From an uncultured Clostridium sp. (GTDB taxonomy: Bacteria; Cyanobacteriota; Vampirovibrionia; Gastranaerophilales; Gastranaerophilaceae): a stretch of DNA of 64,000 nucleotides. The translations under genes and the position numbers were made by a program. The notes under the pieces were generated by a model. That model made no database searches. It was not told the DNA's origin and worked only from the letters and a program-made list of their open reading frames with translations. Where the stretch lies: contig CAJMDF010000002.1 of NCBI GenBank assembly GCA_905212085.1, positions 24,477-88,476 on the forward strand, in the 5' to 3' direction. This document shows, one piece after another, positions 1-8,372 of this stretch (position 1 is the first letter of the stretch; the number at the start of each line of letters is the position of its first letter).

Positions 1-842
1 ATGAAAAAGCTTAAATTACTTTCAAAATTCGGGGGGGGGGCGATTTAGAGCTCACTTACCAAGGATTTCGAGATGGTTGTCATTCTGAAGGAATATACCC
101 GAAAGAATCCAGCCTATTATTAAACAAAAAAGTTGGATTGCTTCGACATAAGATTCGCAGTGATAAATTTGGATTTACATTAGCAGAGGTCTTAATAACA
201 TTAGGAATAATTGGTATAGTTGCAGCAATGACTTTACCAAGTTTGATAAATCATTATAGGGATAGGCAAATTCTTTCACAGTTTAATGCAGCTGTATCTA
301 TTTTTTCAAATGGTTTTACACAAATGGCAAATGATAATGGTGGTGATTTAAGAAATTTATATGGCCCTTGGAATGACTTTCGTCATTTAGGTCAAGATTT
401 TTATGCCAAATATTTTAAGTTATTAAAAATGTGTATCCCATATGGTTCATATAAAGAATGTGTTCCTTATACATTTTATGCTTTGGATAAAAAAACTGAG
501 ATACAAGAAGGGGTATGTGGTACATATTCTCATGTTGGAATTCTTGAAAACGGTATGATATTTTGTTTAAGTATGCCAGGAGTTGGAAATGAATTTGCAT
601 TATCTGTAGATTTAAATGGCGCAAAGGGCCCAAATACTATGGGATATGATGTTTTTAAGTTTTTTATTACGGATGCAGGAATCGTTCATCCTAGAAACTT
701 TCCTGATGGAGGAGTTTGTGAACTAAGATTTAAAGATAATCCTTATAATGGATATAAGTGTGCAGAGTGGATACAAAAATTCCAAAATGTAGATTATTTG
801 CATTATGATAAACTTAATTGGGCATCAGGTGCGCATGAGTAA
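1..842 (+). CDS. prepilin-like protein, out of frame at a G10 tract (phase-variable candidate)
   Basis: Type IV pilin / type II pseudopilin-like protein. An ATG at position 1 opens a leader that runs into ten G (31-40) and stops at TAG 46-48. The pilin body lies in another frame: it is open from 42 onward and ends at 842. One extra G (or two fewer) joins leader and body into a protein of about 280 aa. The prepilin peptidase site is G-FTLAEVLITLG (Gly codon 171-173), followed by a hydrophobic helix and a C-terminal DLNGAKGPNTMGYDVFKF block typical of this pilin family. A TTG at 138 could start a 234-aa form, but no ribosome-binding site precedes it. The upstream region lies outside the window. 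Family assignment is firm; expression in this state is doubtful. Confidence 0.8.
31..40 (+). repeat. G10 mononucleotide tract in prepilin leader
   Basis: Ten consecutive G in an AT-rich genome, eleven codons after the ATG at position 1 and flanked by TTC and C. Tract length sets the reading frame between leader and pilin body: 10 gives a stop at codon 16, while 11 or 8 gives full-length protein. Such tracts are classic substrates for slipped-strand mispairing. Confidence 0.85.
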
Positions 843-860
843 AGAATAATATTTTACAAA

Positions 861-888
861 AAGGCTTTCATAATTTTATGAAAGCCTT
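861..888. terminator. bidirectional hairpin terminator
   Basis: Perfect 12-bp stem (861-872 with 877-888) and a 4-nt loop between convergent genes. The right-hand flank has a short T-rich stretch and the left flank is A-rich, so it could serve both the prepilin and the gene on the minus strand. Confidence 0.65.
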
Positions 889-920
889 CCAATAATTGTT
901 ATTTTTAGAAAATTTTTCTT

Positions 921-1418
921 CTATAATCCTAAAGCATATTTGTTGCTTATAGAAACCATATCCATTGCGTTAAAAATATTTTGTTGTGTGCTTTGAACAG
1001 AGTCTACTCTATCAGAAAGACTTGCCAATTGCGACTGGTATCCTTGGGCAGCTGATATTTTAGATTGATCCCCTGAATTCAGCATAACCTGAATTTCAGC
1101 AGAAATATTATCTATAATATCATCTAAGCTGTCATTGGATGATACGCTTACTCCAACTGTGGATGCAAGACTTTTTGCTTCTGATAAAAGTTCTTGTTCG
1201 GATGAATTACCTCCTCCTTGTTGTTGTCCTGAATTTTGTTGCTGTTTTGTAGCTTCAGCTTGAGCTATTAAACTTTGTGCTTGTGCTTCTGATGTGACTG
1301 TTGTCGGATCAATGCCTAATGCTTCCAGTTTTAATTTAGTAGATGAACTAAGTTCCTCTGTTTTGTAAGTTGATACCAACGCAGCTTGTGCACTACTGAT
1401 TGAACTGATAGATGACAT
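921..1418 (-). CDS. hypothetical Ser/Gln-rich protein
   Basis: Not recognised. About 165 aa, starting MSSISSISSAQAALVSTYK. It has a low-complexity Gln/Gly/Asn stretch in the middle (around residues 60-75) and a helical second half with regularly spaced hydrophobics. There is no signal peptide or membrane segment. A GTG at 1424 would add two residues, but the AAAGGA motif sits seven bases before the ATG at 1418 and almost touches the GTG, so 1418 is preferred. It stands alone, convergent with the prepilin and divergent from the TonB-C-like gene. The N-terminus resembles other short-motif orphan proteins in this window, but no function can be given. Confidence 0.65.
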   Translation of the reverse strand: MSSISSISSAQAALVSTYKTEELSSSTKLKLEALGIDPTTVTSEAQAQSLIAQAEATKQQQNSGQQQGGGNSSEQELLSEAKSLASTVGVSVSSNDSLDDIIDNISAEIQVMLNSGDQSKISAAQGYQSQLASLSDRVDSVQSTQQNIFNAMDMVSISNKYALGL

Positions 1419-1629
1419 ACCCACATCCTTTCAATATTCTTACTTTCTACTTTGTTTAATGACTTTTTTCTTAAAGTCAATATTTTTTCCAAAATTACTG
1501 ACGGATTTTTCGTTTTAATCTTTATAAAATCGATTGATATTTTTACATTTCTTAAATAAAAATTGCAGTGTATTCGTTAAAAATAGTAAAAATAGTATGT
1601 TTATGGTAAACTTTTATTGGAGTTATATT

Positions 1630-2373
1630 ATGAAAAAGTTACTTATATTGGGTTCTATATTGTTAATGATGTCTTCTGGTGCTTATGCCGCAGGAAAATA
1701 TGTTAAGATTGTTCCTGAATTTTTGCAGCCGATGCAGACAGAAAGTTATGAAAAAGTTAATGAAACTCTTGCTGTAATTTTTAGCAAGATTAGACCGGTT
1801 ATTAATACTGAAAAATATCCGAAATATTATCATGATTTTACTTTAGTAAAAGATGATGGTACACAAAATAAAGCTTATCATTATGTGAAGAACGGAAATG
1901 CAGAATTAATATATAATACTGATACAAATGAATTAAAGTATGTATCTTTTAGACGTCCGGAACTTATGAAATGCAGGATTTTATACGATTATCCGTCAGG
2001 AAATTTGCATGCAGTACAAGTTTTTGTATCAGATAAAGAATCTTATGTATTCAGTTCTGACGGTAAATATATTGATTACACACCTTATGTAAAGGAAGTA
2101 AAAGAAAAAGTTGTAAAAAATTGGAAAGTACCACCAAGAAAACAAATTGATATTTTGGCTAAAGGGCAAAAAGATTTGTTAGTGCAAATGGCATTAACTC
2201 TTAATAAAGACGGCTCTGTTAAAAAATGCAAAATCTTAAAATCATCAAAAATAAAAGCTCTTGATGATAATGCAGGTGCTGCAATTAAAGCTGCAGCTCC
2301 ATTTAACCCGTTCCCAAAATATTTCTTTAATGATGAAATTGTGATTATTTTGAATTTTAATTTTAGTTTATAG
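1630..2373 (+). CDS. secreted protein with TonB/TolA C-terminal-like domain
   Basis: The start is the ATG at 1630, with GGAG just upstream. Residues 1-20 (MKKLLILGSILLMMSSGAYA) form a signal peptide ending in AYA. The last ~85 residues follow the TonB C-terminal pattern: VKNWKVPP, then LTLNKDGSVKKCKILKSS, ALDDNAGAAIKAAAPFNPFP, then a final beta strand. There is no proline-rich spacer or inner-membrane anchor, so it is a secreted TonB-C-like protein rather than a classical energy transducer. Its 3' end overlaps by 11 bp the convergent zinc-ribbon gene, which ends in a related domain. Two further TonB-C-like genes in the next 3 kb suggest a shared envelope role. Confidence 0.7.
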   Translation: MKKLLILGSILLMMSSGAYAAGKYVKIVPEFLQPMQTESYEKVNETLAVIFSKIRPVINTEKYPKYYHDFTLVKDDGTQNKAYHYVKNGNAELIYNTDTNELKYVSFRRPELMKCRILYDYPSGNLHAVQVFVSDKESYVFSSDGKYIDYTPYVKEVKEKVVKNWKVPPRKQIDILAKGQKDLLVQMALTLNKDGSVKKCKILKSSKIKALDDNAGAAIKAAAPFNPFPKYFFNDEIVIILNFNFSL

Positions 2374-3169
2374 TGATTTCATAATTGCCATTATTAATTT
2401 TAAAATTCATTCTAATTGTTTCACCATTGTATTCATCCGGTGGTGGGTTAAATTTTGGTACGCTCATCAACATGAAGTACACGGTATCATTAAGCCCTTT
2501 ATTAGAAGATTCTTTCGTAAATTTTCGGTTTGTTAGTTTTCCTGTTTTATCTACCGAAAATTGAATAGAACATTCTCCAGAGCCTTGAATACTTCCGACT
2601 GCAAATTTAGAAAATAAAGCAGCACGCAAAAGATTTTTATATCTTAACATCTCAGGACTATTAGGGTTATATGTAGGTTTTTGTGTCTTTGGGGCTGTTT
2701 CTTTTTGAGGGGTAACTTGTTTTAAATTCTTTGTGTCTGATTTACTTTGAGTTTTTAGGCGCCTGGCATAGTCAACAGGCGTTGACGTTAACGGAATTGA
2801 ATTTTTACTGTTAACTTCCGACTGTTGCCCTTGTGCTTTGGGTTGATATATTGGTGTATCATCCCATATTCTGTCTATGTTAGGTATTGTTTTATTAATA
2901 TTAGTCTTAGTTTTTGTTTGTGTTGTTTTTTGTTTTTTTGCAGGAGTGTTCCCTATAGGTATTGACCAAATTATAATTGATAAAATTATACACAATGCAA
3001 AAAATATTCTTGATACAAGTTCAGACTTTTGATCAAGTGTTAGTGGTGTTTTTTCTTTTCCTTTTTTTACGGGTATTTTATCTTCTATATAATCGAATGT
3101 ATTATTCCCGCAATCGCAGTATTCAACTTTTTCTTTGTATTCAGCTTTGCATTCTCTACATCTATACAT
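2363..3169 (-). CDS. zinc-ribbon membrane protein with TonB-C-like domain
   Basis: 268 aa. The N-terminus holds a zinc-ribbon pattern (CRECKAEY, then CDCG). A single hydrophobic segment follows at about residues 53-72, then a long polar Thr/Lys/Gln linker, then a C-terminal ~90-residue TonB-C-like fold (CSIQFSVDKTGKLTNRKF, VPKFNPPPDEY). This gives a cytoplasmic zinc finger, one membrane span, and a periplasmic linker with domain. It is the last gene of a minus-strand run starting with the VWA gene at 6597, and its start is 7 bp after the 59-aa microprotein. Function unknown; domain reading is by eye. Confidence 0.65.
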   Translation of the reverse strand: MYRCRECKAEYKEKVEYCDCGNNTFDYIEDKIPVKKGKEKTPLTLDQKSELVSRIFFALCIILSIIIWSIPIGNTPAKKQKTTQTKTKTNINKTIPNIDRIWDDTPIYQPKAQGQQSEVNSKNSIPLTSTPVDYARRLKTQSKSDTKNLKQVTPQKETAPKTQKPTYNPNSPEMLRYKNLLRAALFSKFAVGSIQGSGECSIQFSVDKTGKLTNRKFTKESSNKGLNDTVYFMLMSVPKFNPPPDEYNGETIRMNFKINNGNYEITIN

Positions 3170-3176
3170 AACAAAA

Positions 3177-3356
3177 TTATCCTATCATAAATAAACTCAA
3201 TTTATAAATTCCAAAAAATATTATTGCAATAATCAACATTATAATTATAATTGCAGTTTGTTTTATTATCTCAAACTCTTTTTTTGCTTGAATATATTTA
3301 AAGATAAATGGAATTTCTATTAATACCCAAAGTGTTATTAAAATAATTTTAAGCAT
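3177..3356 (-). CDS. 59-aa double-span membrane microprotein
   Basis: Short gene read directly on the minus strand. The product begins MLKIILITLWVLIEIPFIFK and has two hydrophobic helices (about residues 2-19 and 35-56) around a charged loop (YIQAKKEFEIIK). AAAAGGAGT lies nine bases before the ATG, and that ATG directly follows the stop of the 46-aa gene. The tight packing and clear ribosome-binding site argue that it is translated as part of the VWA/FHA/TonB-C cluster. No homologue is recognised. Confidence 0.65.
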   Translation of the reverse strand: MLKIILITLWVLIEIPFIFKYIQAKKEFEIIKQTAIIIIMLIIAIIFFGIYKLSLFMIG

Positions 3357-3497
3357 TTATTTACTCCTTTTGAATATAATTTTCTCAAGCATAATTGTTT
3401 TGTGCATTTGAGGTTTCATACTTGCAGTAATTGTTGTTACTATTGCAAGAAGTATTAAAATTATGATTGTAATTATTGCAATTTTAATCGCATTCAT
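3357..3497 (-). CDS. 46-aa single-span membrane microprotein
   Basis: Starts at an ATG whose A is the last base of the preceding gene's TAA (TAATG overlap at 3495-3499), which indicates translational coupling. The product begins MNAIKIAIITIIILILLAIV, one membrane helix, followed by a basic tail with two Met/Lys-rich segments ending KIIFKRSK. It ends immediately before the 59-aa gene. Function unknown; it may be a small subunit or regulator of the surrounding envelope cluster. Confidence 0.6.
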   Translation of the reverse strand: MNAIKIAIITIIILILLAIVTTITASMKPQMHKTIMLEKIIFKRSK

Positions 3498-4291
3498 TAA
3501 TATGTTACCCTTTCATAATCTGAAAAATTATTAGGTGTAGAATATCTTTCTTCCAGTCCAATGAAGAAATATCCTTGCACAACTGTTGATTTTCTTTGCG
3601 TTCCTTTTGGAAAGTTTAAAATTGGTTGATTTTGTAATTTTGTGATTGCAGCTTTTACATTGTTTCTTGCAACGTCCATATAATTCGGATTTGAACAGTC
3701 TACTTTTATATTGGAAACATTCCCGAATTTATCGACAACAAAATTAAAAGTAAACATTGTGCCCAAAGGTGCATATTCAATATTTGAATTCATCATTATT
3801 TGGTTTTGTACATTACTTCTCCATTTGTTCCAAGCAATAATTTCTTCCTGTTCTGTCATGTAAGGATTTTTGAAATTGCTGTTTTGAGAAGAAGAATTTG
3901 TCTGTTGAGGTTGATTTGTTTGTGTATTTTTTTCTACTTCTTTTAAAAGTTGTTGAAGAAGTTCAATTTGTGATTGGTCTATTTGAGAATTTGTATTATA
4001 TGTTATATCTTTTTCATTTTGCACAGGTTTTATATTATCTGTTGCAATATATTTGGTTTGATTTGGTAGTGTTTGTTGTATTTGATTATTTACTTCTGTT
4101 TGTTTTGGTACTGTTTGTATTGTTTTAGTACTTATTTGGGTATTTTGATCCGGTAAGTTGTCGCTAATTCTTGTCAGCTTAAAATTTTCATCTTCAATAA
4201 TCAGCGGATGATGCATTTCTGGATGAAATTTAAGTGTTAATATTGTCGTGATAATAAATGAAATTATTACAAATACTTTTAAAAAATCCAT
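3497..4291 (-). CDS. membrane-anchored TonB/TolA-like protein
   Basis: 264 aa with TonB-like architecture. An N-terminal membrane anchor (about residues 4-22) is followed by a long Gln/Asn/Thr-rich linker (residues ~45-150) and a C-terminal domain with TonB/TolA features (MFTFNFVVDKFGNVSNIKV, NVKAAITKLQNQPILNFP). It would span the inner membrane and reach into the periplasm. It starts 3 bp after the FHA-like gene and its stop overlaps the start of the 46-aa microprotein. No ExbB/ExbD pair is adjacent, so which motor, if any, it uses is unknown. Confidence 0.65.
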   Translation of the reverse strand: MDFLKVFVIISFIITTILTLKFHPEMHHPLIIEDENFKLTRISDNLPDQNTQISTKTIQTVPKQTEVNNQIQQTLPNQTKYIATDNIKPVQNEKDITYNTNSQIDQSQIELLQQLLKEVEKNTQTNQPQQTNSSSQNSNFKNPYMTEQEEIIAWNKWRSNVQNQIMMNSNIEYAPLGTMFTFNFVVDKFGNVSNIKVDCSNPNYMDVARNNVKAAITKLQNQPILNFPKGTQRKSTVVQGYFFIGLEERYSTPNNFSDYERVTY

Positions 4292-4293
4292 AA

Positions 4294-5907
4294 TTAATCT
4301 TTATCAACTTTAGCTAACAATTCATCACAAGCGTAGATATCGAATTTCGTTTGACTAAGCATAAGGGTTTCAGCAATTAACAGAGCTGTCGGTACAAGTG
4401 CTGCAACTAAACTTAAGAATAACCCCTGCATATCCCCGCCTATTTCTGTCATAAAATATGATACGTTCATTGAAAATTCAATGAATATAATTGCACAAGC
4501 GATTGCAAGAGATCTGTTTTTTTCTGAATTCAATCTTCTTACGCCTTCTAAGCCGTATATTGTGACTCCGTGGTGCTGGTAATCCGAAAATCCGTCTTGT
4601 TTAATTACTTGTGAGCCTTGAATTTTTTTAGTACAGAAAAATGCATTTACAAAAGAGAAAAATGCAAAAATAATTAAAAATGTTGCGAGAGTTAAAAATA
4701 CAGGGCTTATTCTCAAACCTGATATTCTAACCCATCCAGCAGCTTCAGGAAAGCACATCGCAAGAGTATTTGATACACCATAAGCCAAAAACGGTGCTGT
4801 CAAAATACCTACAACGGTTTCACCTACTGATTTTAATTGAAGATTAAACATTTTATCTCTGATATATTGAAGCTTAGAATTACTTAAACTGTTAATATAT
4901 CTTTCAATCCATTGTCTATAAGATTTTATGACACTTTCAAAATCTTCTCTGTATTCATATTTATCAAGAGTCATAGTCCATTCAACGCCATTACATTTGA
5001 AATATCCGCAGCTTATTGCAAGAACTGCCATTATGCCTGAGAAAAAGAATGAAATAAAAATTGCAAATGTCATAAAGTCATTCAAATTCATATAATAAAT
5101 AAGGTTTACGACATAAATTCCAAGCACAAATATTAATGAGAAAATCAACATAAAACTTTGTCCGAGTTTTGCTGATTTAGACATTTCTTTTTGGATATTA
5201 CTTTGCAGGTATAGATATATTCCTTGTTTTAAAAGTAAGCATATACCATAAATTAAAATTGTATATACGCCCCAAACTTTTATGTTAGTAGGCATATGCA
5301 AAAAGTTAGCACTTTCTTTAATTTCAAGTCCCATAAGGTAATTTGATACCCCAAATGCACAGACCATAGAACTTAAAAACATTGCTATATGTAAGAATAT
5401 ACTTGTTTTAGAATTTGTAGATAATTTTTGTTTTAAATCATTAATATGGAAAGCTACTTGTTTGATGATTGCAACTCTAGCATCTTCCAAATCTTCTTTT
5501 TGTTTCTCAAGTTTGACTTTAGTTACTGCGTTGACATCTTTGCCATACAAGCCTTTTATGTCTTCTTCAGTTAGGTCTTCTTTACCGATTGAAGTAACAG
5601 TTTTTGTATGATTTACAGGTGCCTCTGCTATAATTTTTACACCTAAAAATTCATTTGAATCTGCAAACATAATTTTGCATACGTTTCCTGTTTCAACTTT
5701 TTTTATCGGTTGCCCTTTGAATAGGACTTTGTCACTTTTGAAAGTGTTTATGATAATACATTTATTTTCTGATGATTTGTATTCTAATGTTAGTAAAATG
5801 TCATATCCTGTATGTAAAATGACATCGCAATTTGGATTTGTACCGACATTTATTACATCTTTATTAAATACTTTTTCACCTTTTGAAGTTGATATTACTA
5901 AAGCCAT
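4294..5907 (-). CDS. polytopic membrane protein with FHA-like N-terminal domain
   Basis: 537 aa. Residues ~1-95 are beta-rich and look like an FHA-type domain (KVFNKDVINVGTNPNCDVIL resembles the 'iGR.. .CDI.l' start), but the usual Arg/Ser phosphothreonine contacts are not obvious. A charged helical stretch (~120-165) may form a coiled coil. About eight transmembrane helices follow, spread between residues 168 and 515. AGAGGA precedes the ATG. It lies between the VWA gene and the TonB-C-like gene in the same minus-strand run. No known family is recognised; the FHA label is tentative. Confidence 0.6.
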   Translation of the reverse strand: MALVISTSKGEKVFNKDVINVGTNPNCDVILHTGYDILLTLEYKSSENKCIIINTFKSDKVLFKGQPIKKVETGNVCKIMFADSNEFLGVKIIAEAPVNHTKTVTSIGKEDLTEEDIKGLYGKDVNAVTKVKLEKQKEDLEDARVAIIKQVAFHINDLKQKLSTNSKTSIFLHIAMFLSSMVCAFGVSNYLMGLEIKESANFLHMPTNIKVWGVYTILIYGICLLLKQGIYLYLQSNIQKEMSKSAKLGQSFMLIFSLIFVLGIYVVNLIYYMNLNDFMTFAIFISFFFSGIMAVLAISCGYFKCNGVEWTMTLDKYEYREDFESVIKSYRQWIERYINSLSNSKLQYIRDKMFNLQLKSVGETVVGILTAPFLAYGVSNTLAMCFPEAAGWVRISGLRISPVFLTLATFLIIFAFFSFVNAFFCTKKIQGSQVIKQDGFSDYQHHGVTIYGLEGVRRLNSEKNRSLAIACAIIFIEFSMNVSYFMTEIGGDMQGLFLSLVAALVPTALLIAETLMLSQTKFDIYACDELLAKVDKD

Positions 5908-5922
5908 TAATTATCCTCTTTA

Positions 5923-6597
5923 TTATCTTCCTAATGCATGAAGAAATCTTCTTATTGATTTATCAATATTTTGCTTTGGAGCTACTATCAAATGATTTTC
6001 ACCTAAAACAGGTGTAAGTTTTTCTTTTACTAAATCAAGTTTAGCAGGGTGTGCATCTAAAAACATCATTGAAATATCTGGTGCATATTTTTTTACGTTT
6101 TGAACATTTTTAGGCAAAGTATCCCAATTAATTTGTTTTTCAATTGCTCCTTCATTTTCAAGATCGCCAATTACAACTACTGCAGGAACATAGCCATTCT
6201 TTTTCATTGTAAGAGCGTGAGAAAAAGCTTTTTTTAATCCAATACCATATGCTGTGCCATAATCTTTTTCATCATATTTTGTGAAAGCATCCATTGATTT
6301 TGTAATAGTGCTTCCATTCATAGGACTTCCTTCATAAATCAGGTATGCATCTTCAGAAACTCGTAAAATTTTAATTTGGTCTTCAGGATCTAAAAGGTTA
6401 CAAATTTGTCTTAAAGTTTTTTTCTGATCGGGTAAATATTTTTGGTTTGATGCAGATGAATCTACAACAAAAATAACTGCTGCAGGGTGAAAATCATCAA
6501 CTTTAATCTGTTTTAATCCTGCCAAGATAAATTTTAATGCAACTGACAGTACGAGTATTAATAATCCTAATGTAACCAATCTTTTATTTAATTTCAT
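5923..6597 (-). CDS. von Willebrand factor A domain membrane protein
   Basis: 224 aa. An N-terminal transmembrane anchor (residues ~8-26) precedes a VWA domain with a MIDAS-type motif VVDSSASNQKYLPDQK (DxSxS) and the later Thr/Asp positions (GTAYGIGLKKAF, VVVIGDLENEG). VWA domains bind divalent metal and mediate protein interactions. The domain probably faces the periplasm. It is the first gene of the VWA - FHA-like - TonB-C-like - microprotein cluster, with its stop 15 bp before the next start. The partner and role are unknown. Confidence 0.75.
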   Translation of the reverse strand: MKLNKRLVTLGLLILVLSVALKFILAGLKQIKVDDFHPAAVIFVVDSSASNQKYLPDQKKTLRQICNLLDPEDQIKILRVSEDAYLIYEGSPMNGSTITKSMDAFTKYDEKDYGTAYGIGLKKAFSHALTMKKNGYVPAVVVIGDLENEGAIEKQINWDTLPKNVQNVKKYAPDISMMFLDAHPAKLDLVKEKLTPVLGENHLIVAPKQNIDKSIRRFLHALGR

Positions 6598-6653
6598 ATT
6601 ATTATCCGATAATAAAAAATATTTGCTAAGAATAATATACCATATTTTTATGA

Positions 6654-7484
6654 TTACTGCAATGATTTATTATAAGGAATTGTATTTAGCGGTTGGCTTA
6701 GTTTTAATTCAATAGTAGTTCCGTCAGGGATATCAACATCTTTTCCCCGTTGTAATGCGCCTCTGATGCCGCCGCCTGCAGCTCCAAGCCCGCCGTATAT
6801 TAACATGTTTCTACCCCAATCATCGCCACCGCCTATTGCTGTGAATATCGTTCCGATAACCATAGTGCCTAGTGCTCCGATTAGGATATTTTTTGACATT
6901 TTTTTAGCTCGTTCATTTTTTTCTTCTATATAAATTTTTTCTGTAGAAATTTCAAGGATATTCCCATCAGGGGTGATAATTTGATTGAATTTAATTTCTA
7001 AAGCTCCGCTTCCATATGCGTATCCTGCATTTTTTGCATAAGTTGCATTGCCATATACAAGACTGCCTGCTGGGGCAATAAGTGAGCCGTTATATATAAA
7101 ATCTTTTGTTAGTGATGCAATAAGTTTGTCATTTTTCTCAAGGCTTCCTGAGTTAATTCCTGAATCAAATGTTATGTAAAAAGTTGTTCCTTCTGGAATT
7201 TCGATTACAGAACCTGTGAGAGTTTTATTTGGTTTTGTTATGGTTTCAAGATTAATTGGAGTTTCTTGTTTTAATTTTATGGGGGTGTAATTAGTTCTTT
7301 CTAAATTGTTGTTTTTAATTTCTTTTTTATTTCTTTTTTTCGAAAAATCAGTGTTATTAAAATTAGTTTGTTGAAATCTTTGTTTGTCAAATTCTGCTTG
7401 AGCCTCGTCTGAAAAATCATACTCAGCAAATGCAGGAAGAAAGATAAATTGAAAGCATAAAAATATAATTAAAAACTTTTTCAT
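6654..7484 (-). CDS. secreted hypothetical protein with beta-rich domain
   Basis: 276 aa with a signal peptide (MKKFLIIFLCFQFIFLPAFA). Two related blocks, SVIEIPEGTTFYITFDSGIN (~100-120) and DIPDGTTIELKLSQPLN (near the C-terminus), flank a hydrophobic glycine-rich segment (~195-245, with GLGAAGGGIRGAL). The middle region (LIAPAGSLVYGNATYAKNAG) resembles the beta-sandwich of VirB10/TrbI-type proteins only loosely. It lies 56 bp upstream of the VWA gene on the same strand, so it may head that transcription unit. It is divergent from plsY. Function unknown. Confidence 0.6.
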   Translation of the reverse strand: MKKFLIIFLCFQFIFLPAFAEYDFSDEAQAEFDKQRFQQTNFNNTDFSKKRNKKEIKNNNLERTNYTPIKLKQETPINLETITKPNKTLTGSVIEIPEGTTFYITFDSGINSGSLEKNDKLIASLTKDFIYNGSLIAPAGSLVYGNATYAKNAGYAYGSGALEIKFNQIITPDGNILEISTEKIYIEEKNERAKKMSKNILIGALGTMVIGTIFTAIGGGDDWGRNMLIYGGLGAAGGGIRGALQRGKDVDIPDGTTIELKLSQPLNTIPYNKSLQ

Positions 7485-7493
7485 TATTCATAT

Positions 7494-7521
7494 ATTATAA
7501 TAGATTGTTGAATTATTACAA
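7494..7521 (-). promoter_or_regulatory. sigma-70-type promoter for the minus-strand envelope cluster
   Basis: On the minus strand, TTGTAA (7521-7516) and TATAAT (7499-7494) are separated by 16 bp, a short distance before the ATG at 7484. It overlaps the divergent plsY promoter. Confidence 0.5.
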
Positions 7522-7536
7522 CATCTTTGTTATAAT
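7508..7536 (+). promoter_or_regulatory. sigma-70-type promoter for plsY
   Basis: TTGAAT (7508-7513), a 17-bp spacer and a perfect TATAAT (7531-7536), 24 bp before the plsY ATG. Its span overlaps the minus-strand promoter, so the two divergent units may compete. Confidence 0.6.
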
Positions 7537-7559
7537 TTGTCATACAAGAGAGGGGAATT

Positions 7560-8165
7560 ATGGAAAAAATATTGGAATTATTAGCTGTTGTAATCAGTGC
7601 ATATATAATCGGTTCTATACCTACAGGGTATATTATTGTAAAAGCTTTTACAGGTGAAGATATTAGAACTATAGGCTCAGGTTCTACCGGTGCTACTAAT
7701 GTAAAAAGAGTTATGGGTAAAAAATGGTTTTTTATAACTCTTTTATTAGATGCCTTTAAAGGTGCTTTGCCTGTTGTATTGGCAGCAATGTTTGCAAAAT
7801 CTTTCACAGGGATAGGGCTGTTGCCTGTCTTGGCTGCTATTGCCGTAATTCTAGGACACAGTAAATCAATATTTTTAAAATTTACAGGCGGTAAATCTGT
7901 AGCATCAGGAGTTGGAACTATTTTGGCTCTAAATTGGCAGGTTGGATTAATTATTGCAGCGATATGGGCAGTAATTACATTTTTCTCAAGATATGTATCT
8001 GTCGGATCTATTATAGCTTTAGCTCTTTCTCCATTTATAATGTGGGCATTTAAAGCTCCAATTGCTTATGTAGGCTATTGCACATTAGGAGCTTTGTATA
8101 TAATATGGCTTCATCGTTCAAATATTCAAAGACTTATCAAAGGTGAAGAAAATAAGGTTAGATAA
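7560..8165 (+). CDS. plsY: glycerol-3-phosphate acyltransferase PlsY
   Basis: Integral membrane acyl-phosphate:glycerol-3-phosphate acyltransferase, first acylation step of phospholipid synthesis. 201 aa is the normal length. Conserved blocks are GSIPTGYII, GSGSTGATNVKRVMGKK (the G-S...G-A-x-N motif), GHSKSIFLKFTGGKSVASG and several membrane helices. AGAGGGG precedes the ATG. A 68-aa membrane protein follows with no gap. PlsX and PlsC partners are not in the window. Confidence 0.95.
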   Translation: MEKILELLAVVISAYIIGSIPTGYIIVKAFTGEDIRTIGSGSTGATNVKRVMGKKWFFITLLLDAFKGALPVVLAAMFAKSFTGIGLLPVLAAIAVILGHSKSIFLKFTGGKSVASGVGTILALNWQVGLIIAAIWAVITFFSRYVSVGSIIALALSPFIMWAFKAPIAYVGYCTLGALYIIWLHRSNIQRLIKGEENKVR

Positions 8166-8372
8166 ATGGATTTTACTTTTTTATTAATAGGTTTAGGAAT
8201 AATAATTGTTCTTTTTATAATCGGAAAGATTTTTGCAATTTTAACAAAAATCTTTTTGATTATAATTCTTGTAGCAGCTGTTGCTGTCGGTTTTTTCTTT
8301 TGGCAGAATAACAATAAAGAGATTAATCCTCAAAAAACAAGTTATATTACTTCTTCTTTGTTTTATCTTTAA
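8166..8372 (+). CDS. small membrane protein downstream of plsY
   Basis: 68 aa whose ATG directly follows the plsY stop, so it is probably translationally coupled. The sequence is almost entirely hydrophobic up to residue ~47 (two closely spaced membrane segments, ending VAAVAVGFFFWQ), with a polar tail. Not recognised. Its last 26 bases overlap the convergent minus-strand reading frame that extends past the stop of the gene at 8485. Confidence 0.5.
   Translation: MDFTFLLIGLGIIIVLFIIGKIFAILTKIFLIIILVAAVAVGFFFWQNNNKEINPQKTSYITSSLFYL

Noticed and set aside
138..842. TTG at 138 as the true start of the first prepilin
   Set aside because: No ribosome-binding site precedes it, and the frame stays open upstream to the G tract. 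The ATG at 1 joined through 11 G is more consistent with the second and third prepilins.
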